This document shows, one piece after another, positions 61,231-61,869 of a stretch of DNA of 61,869 bases; position 1 is the first letter of the stretch, and every line of letters begins with the position of its first letter. Under the pieces are notes generated by a model, which was not told where the DNA came from, did not search any database, and saw only the letters and a program-made list of their open reading frames with translations. Source of the stretch: CAZCJA01 sp964499015 (GTDB lineage: Bacteria; Elusimicrobiota; Elusimicrobia; F11). The stretch lies in assembly GCA_964499015.1 (NCBI GenBank), contig CAZCJA010000003.1:1-61869 (forward strand). Direction: 5' to 3'. The position numbers were made by a program, and so were the translations under genes.

Positions 61231-61869
61231 ATGATCGATCAAACCACAGGCAAACTCAAATACCCCGTTATCCAATCCCCGATGGCCGGTTGCACAGACT
61301 TGGCCTATCGGCTTTTGTCCCGGCGCCGCGGCATGCAGTACTGCTTCCTGGAAATGATCTCCGCCAACGGCCTGCAGCACGAAAGCCGCCACACCAAGGA
61401 CCTGATGAAAACCCTGCCGGAAGACCGCCCGCTCGGCGCGCAATTGGTCGGCTGTGAGCCCGACGTAATGGGCGAGGCCGCCGCAAAAATAGAAGAGATG
61501 GGTTTTGATTCGTTGGATTTGAATTTGGGTTGTCCCGTGCGCAAAGTGACCGGGAACGGTGGCGGCTCGGCGCTCTTGAAAGAGCCCGCGACGGCGCGCA
61601 ACGTTTTTGAGGCCGTCGTTAAGGCCGTCAAAAAAATTCCGGTGACGGTAAAGATGCGCATCGGTTTTGATGACGCCTCCGGCGCCGAAGCTGTGGAGAT
61701 CGCCAAGATCGCGGAGGCCAGCGGACTTAAAGCGGTCACGGTCCACGGGCGGACGCGGGCGCAAGGTTACAGCGGCAAGGCGGATTGGGCGGCGATCGGC
61801 AAAGTGAAGGCGGCCGTGAAAATTCCCGTGATCGGCAACGGCGATGTTTTATCGGCGGAGGACGCGCGC
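61231..61869 (+). CDS. dus: tRNA-dihydrouridine synthase, 5' part (runs off the window)
   Basis: 213 residues visible. FMN-dependent enzyme that reduces uridine in the D-loop of tRNA. Motifs: VIQSPMAGCTDLAYRLL at the start, GAQLVGCEPDVM, LDLNLGCPVRKVTGNGGGSALLK with the catalytic cysteine region, VKMRIGF, VTVHGRTRAQGYSG, and IGNGDV. The pattern is nearest to DusB. It starts 8 nt after the tRNA gene, an apt neighbour. Confidence 0.93.
   Translation, partial: MIDQTTGKLKYPVIQSPMAGCTDLAYRLLSRRRGMQYCFLEMISANGLQHESRHTKDLMKTLPEDRPLGAQLVGCEPDVMGEAAAKIEEMGFDSLDLNLGCPVRKVTGNGGGSALLKEPATARNVFEAVVKAVKKIPVTVKMRIGFDDASGAEAVEIAKIAEASGLKAVTVHGRTRAQGYSGKADWAAIGKVKAAVKIPVIGNGDVLSAEDAR

Overview
The window (about 62 kb, GC-rich, two 10-base N runs marking scaffold joins) looks like part of a metagenome-assembled chromosome of a double-membraned bacterium. 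The envelope genes (TonB-like, ExbB/ExbD, OmpA-like, a lipoprotein with a lipobox) imply an outer membrane. Two very large secreted or membrane proteins that begin with the same ChaN/TraB-like domain (xIQDIH near the start, GGFH near the end), the abundance of TPR and coiled-coil proteins, and the overall gene set suggest Candidatus Omnitrophota (OP3). That assignment is inference, with no 16S gene in the window. Genes are packed tightly and many start in the ATGA or GTGA overlap with the preceding stop.

Region 1 (1-8345, + strand) is the most unusual part. It is a translationally coupled operon of a TPR protein (cut by the window edge), a natural FliF-FliG fusion with a C-terminal TPR, two long coiled-coil proteins (581 and 922 aa), an FlbD-like protein, MotA and MotB. 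It encodes rotor-like and stator parts of a flagellar motor but no rod, hook, filament or export gene. It is a candidate non-flagellar ion-driven machine linked to cytoplasmic coiled-coil filaments.

Region 2 (8342-16499) holds hsp20-clpB under a CIRCE operator, a periplasmic Cu/Zn superoxide dismutase, a DCC-family protein, a uracil/hypoxanthine DNA glycosylase-like protein, a DUF6580 membrane protein with a BtuF-like protein, a PiT phosphate transporter with its DUF47 partner, a single-domain response regulator and a 39-residue membrane peptide.

Region 3 (16643-25780) has the first giant protein (1978 aa: ChaN-like, beta-propeller-like, nucleotidyltransferase-like), a strong terminator, a divergent UDPGP-type protein, a palindromic repeat, a small membrane-anchored protein and gpmA.

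Region 4 (25783-34308) has a PfkB kinase and then a second ion-driven system: a large TPR protein, ExbB, two ExbD, TonB-like and two degenerate OmpA-like proteins. Its one-TolQ-plus-two-TolR layout resembles the Myxococcus AglRQS gliding motor.

Region 5 (34318-41987) is a housekeeping operon: tilS, ftsH, cdaA, a 33-residue remnant in the cdaR position, glmM, pdxJ, glmS. It joins c-di-AMP synthesis to UDP-GlcNAc precursor supply.

Region 6 (41980-44655) is a SAM-I riboswitch with terminator controlling a threonine-synthase-like gene, followed by a ThiS/MoaD sulfur carrier and an NIL-domain protein. This suggests a SAM-controlled sulfur-transfer route to homocysteine. An HNH protein follows.

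Region 7 (44677-54518) carries a cell-wall amidase, murI, queC, queE, an unknown protein, a GT39/83-type membrane glycosyltransferase, a VanZ-like protein, a lipoprotein, a RecB-like Fe-S nuclease, yjbQ and an Ig/TIG-like protein.

Region 8 (54545-61869) has the second giant ChaN-like protein (1331 aa, fused to a methyltransferase) preceded by the same 40-bp upstream element as the first. A TPR protein, marC, a tRNA(CAU) and the start of a dus gene complete the window.
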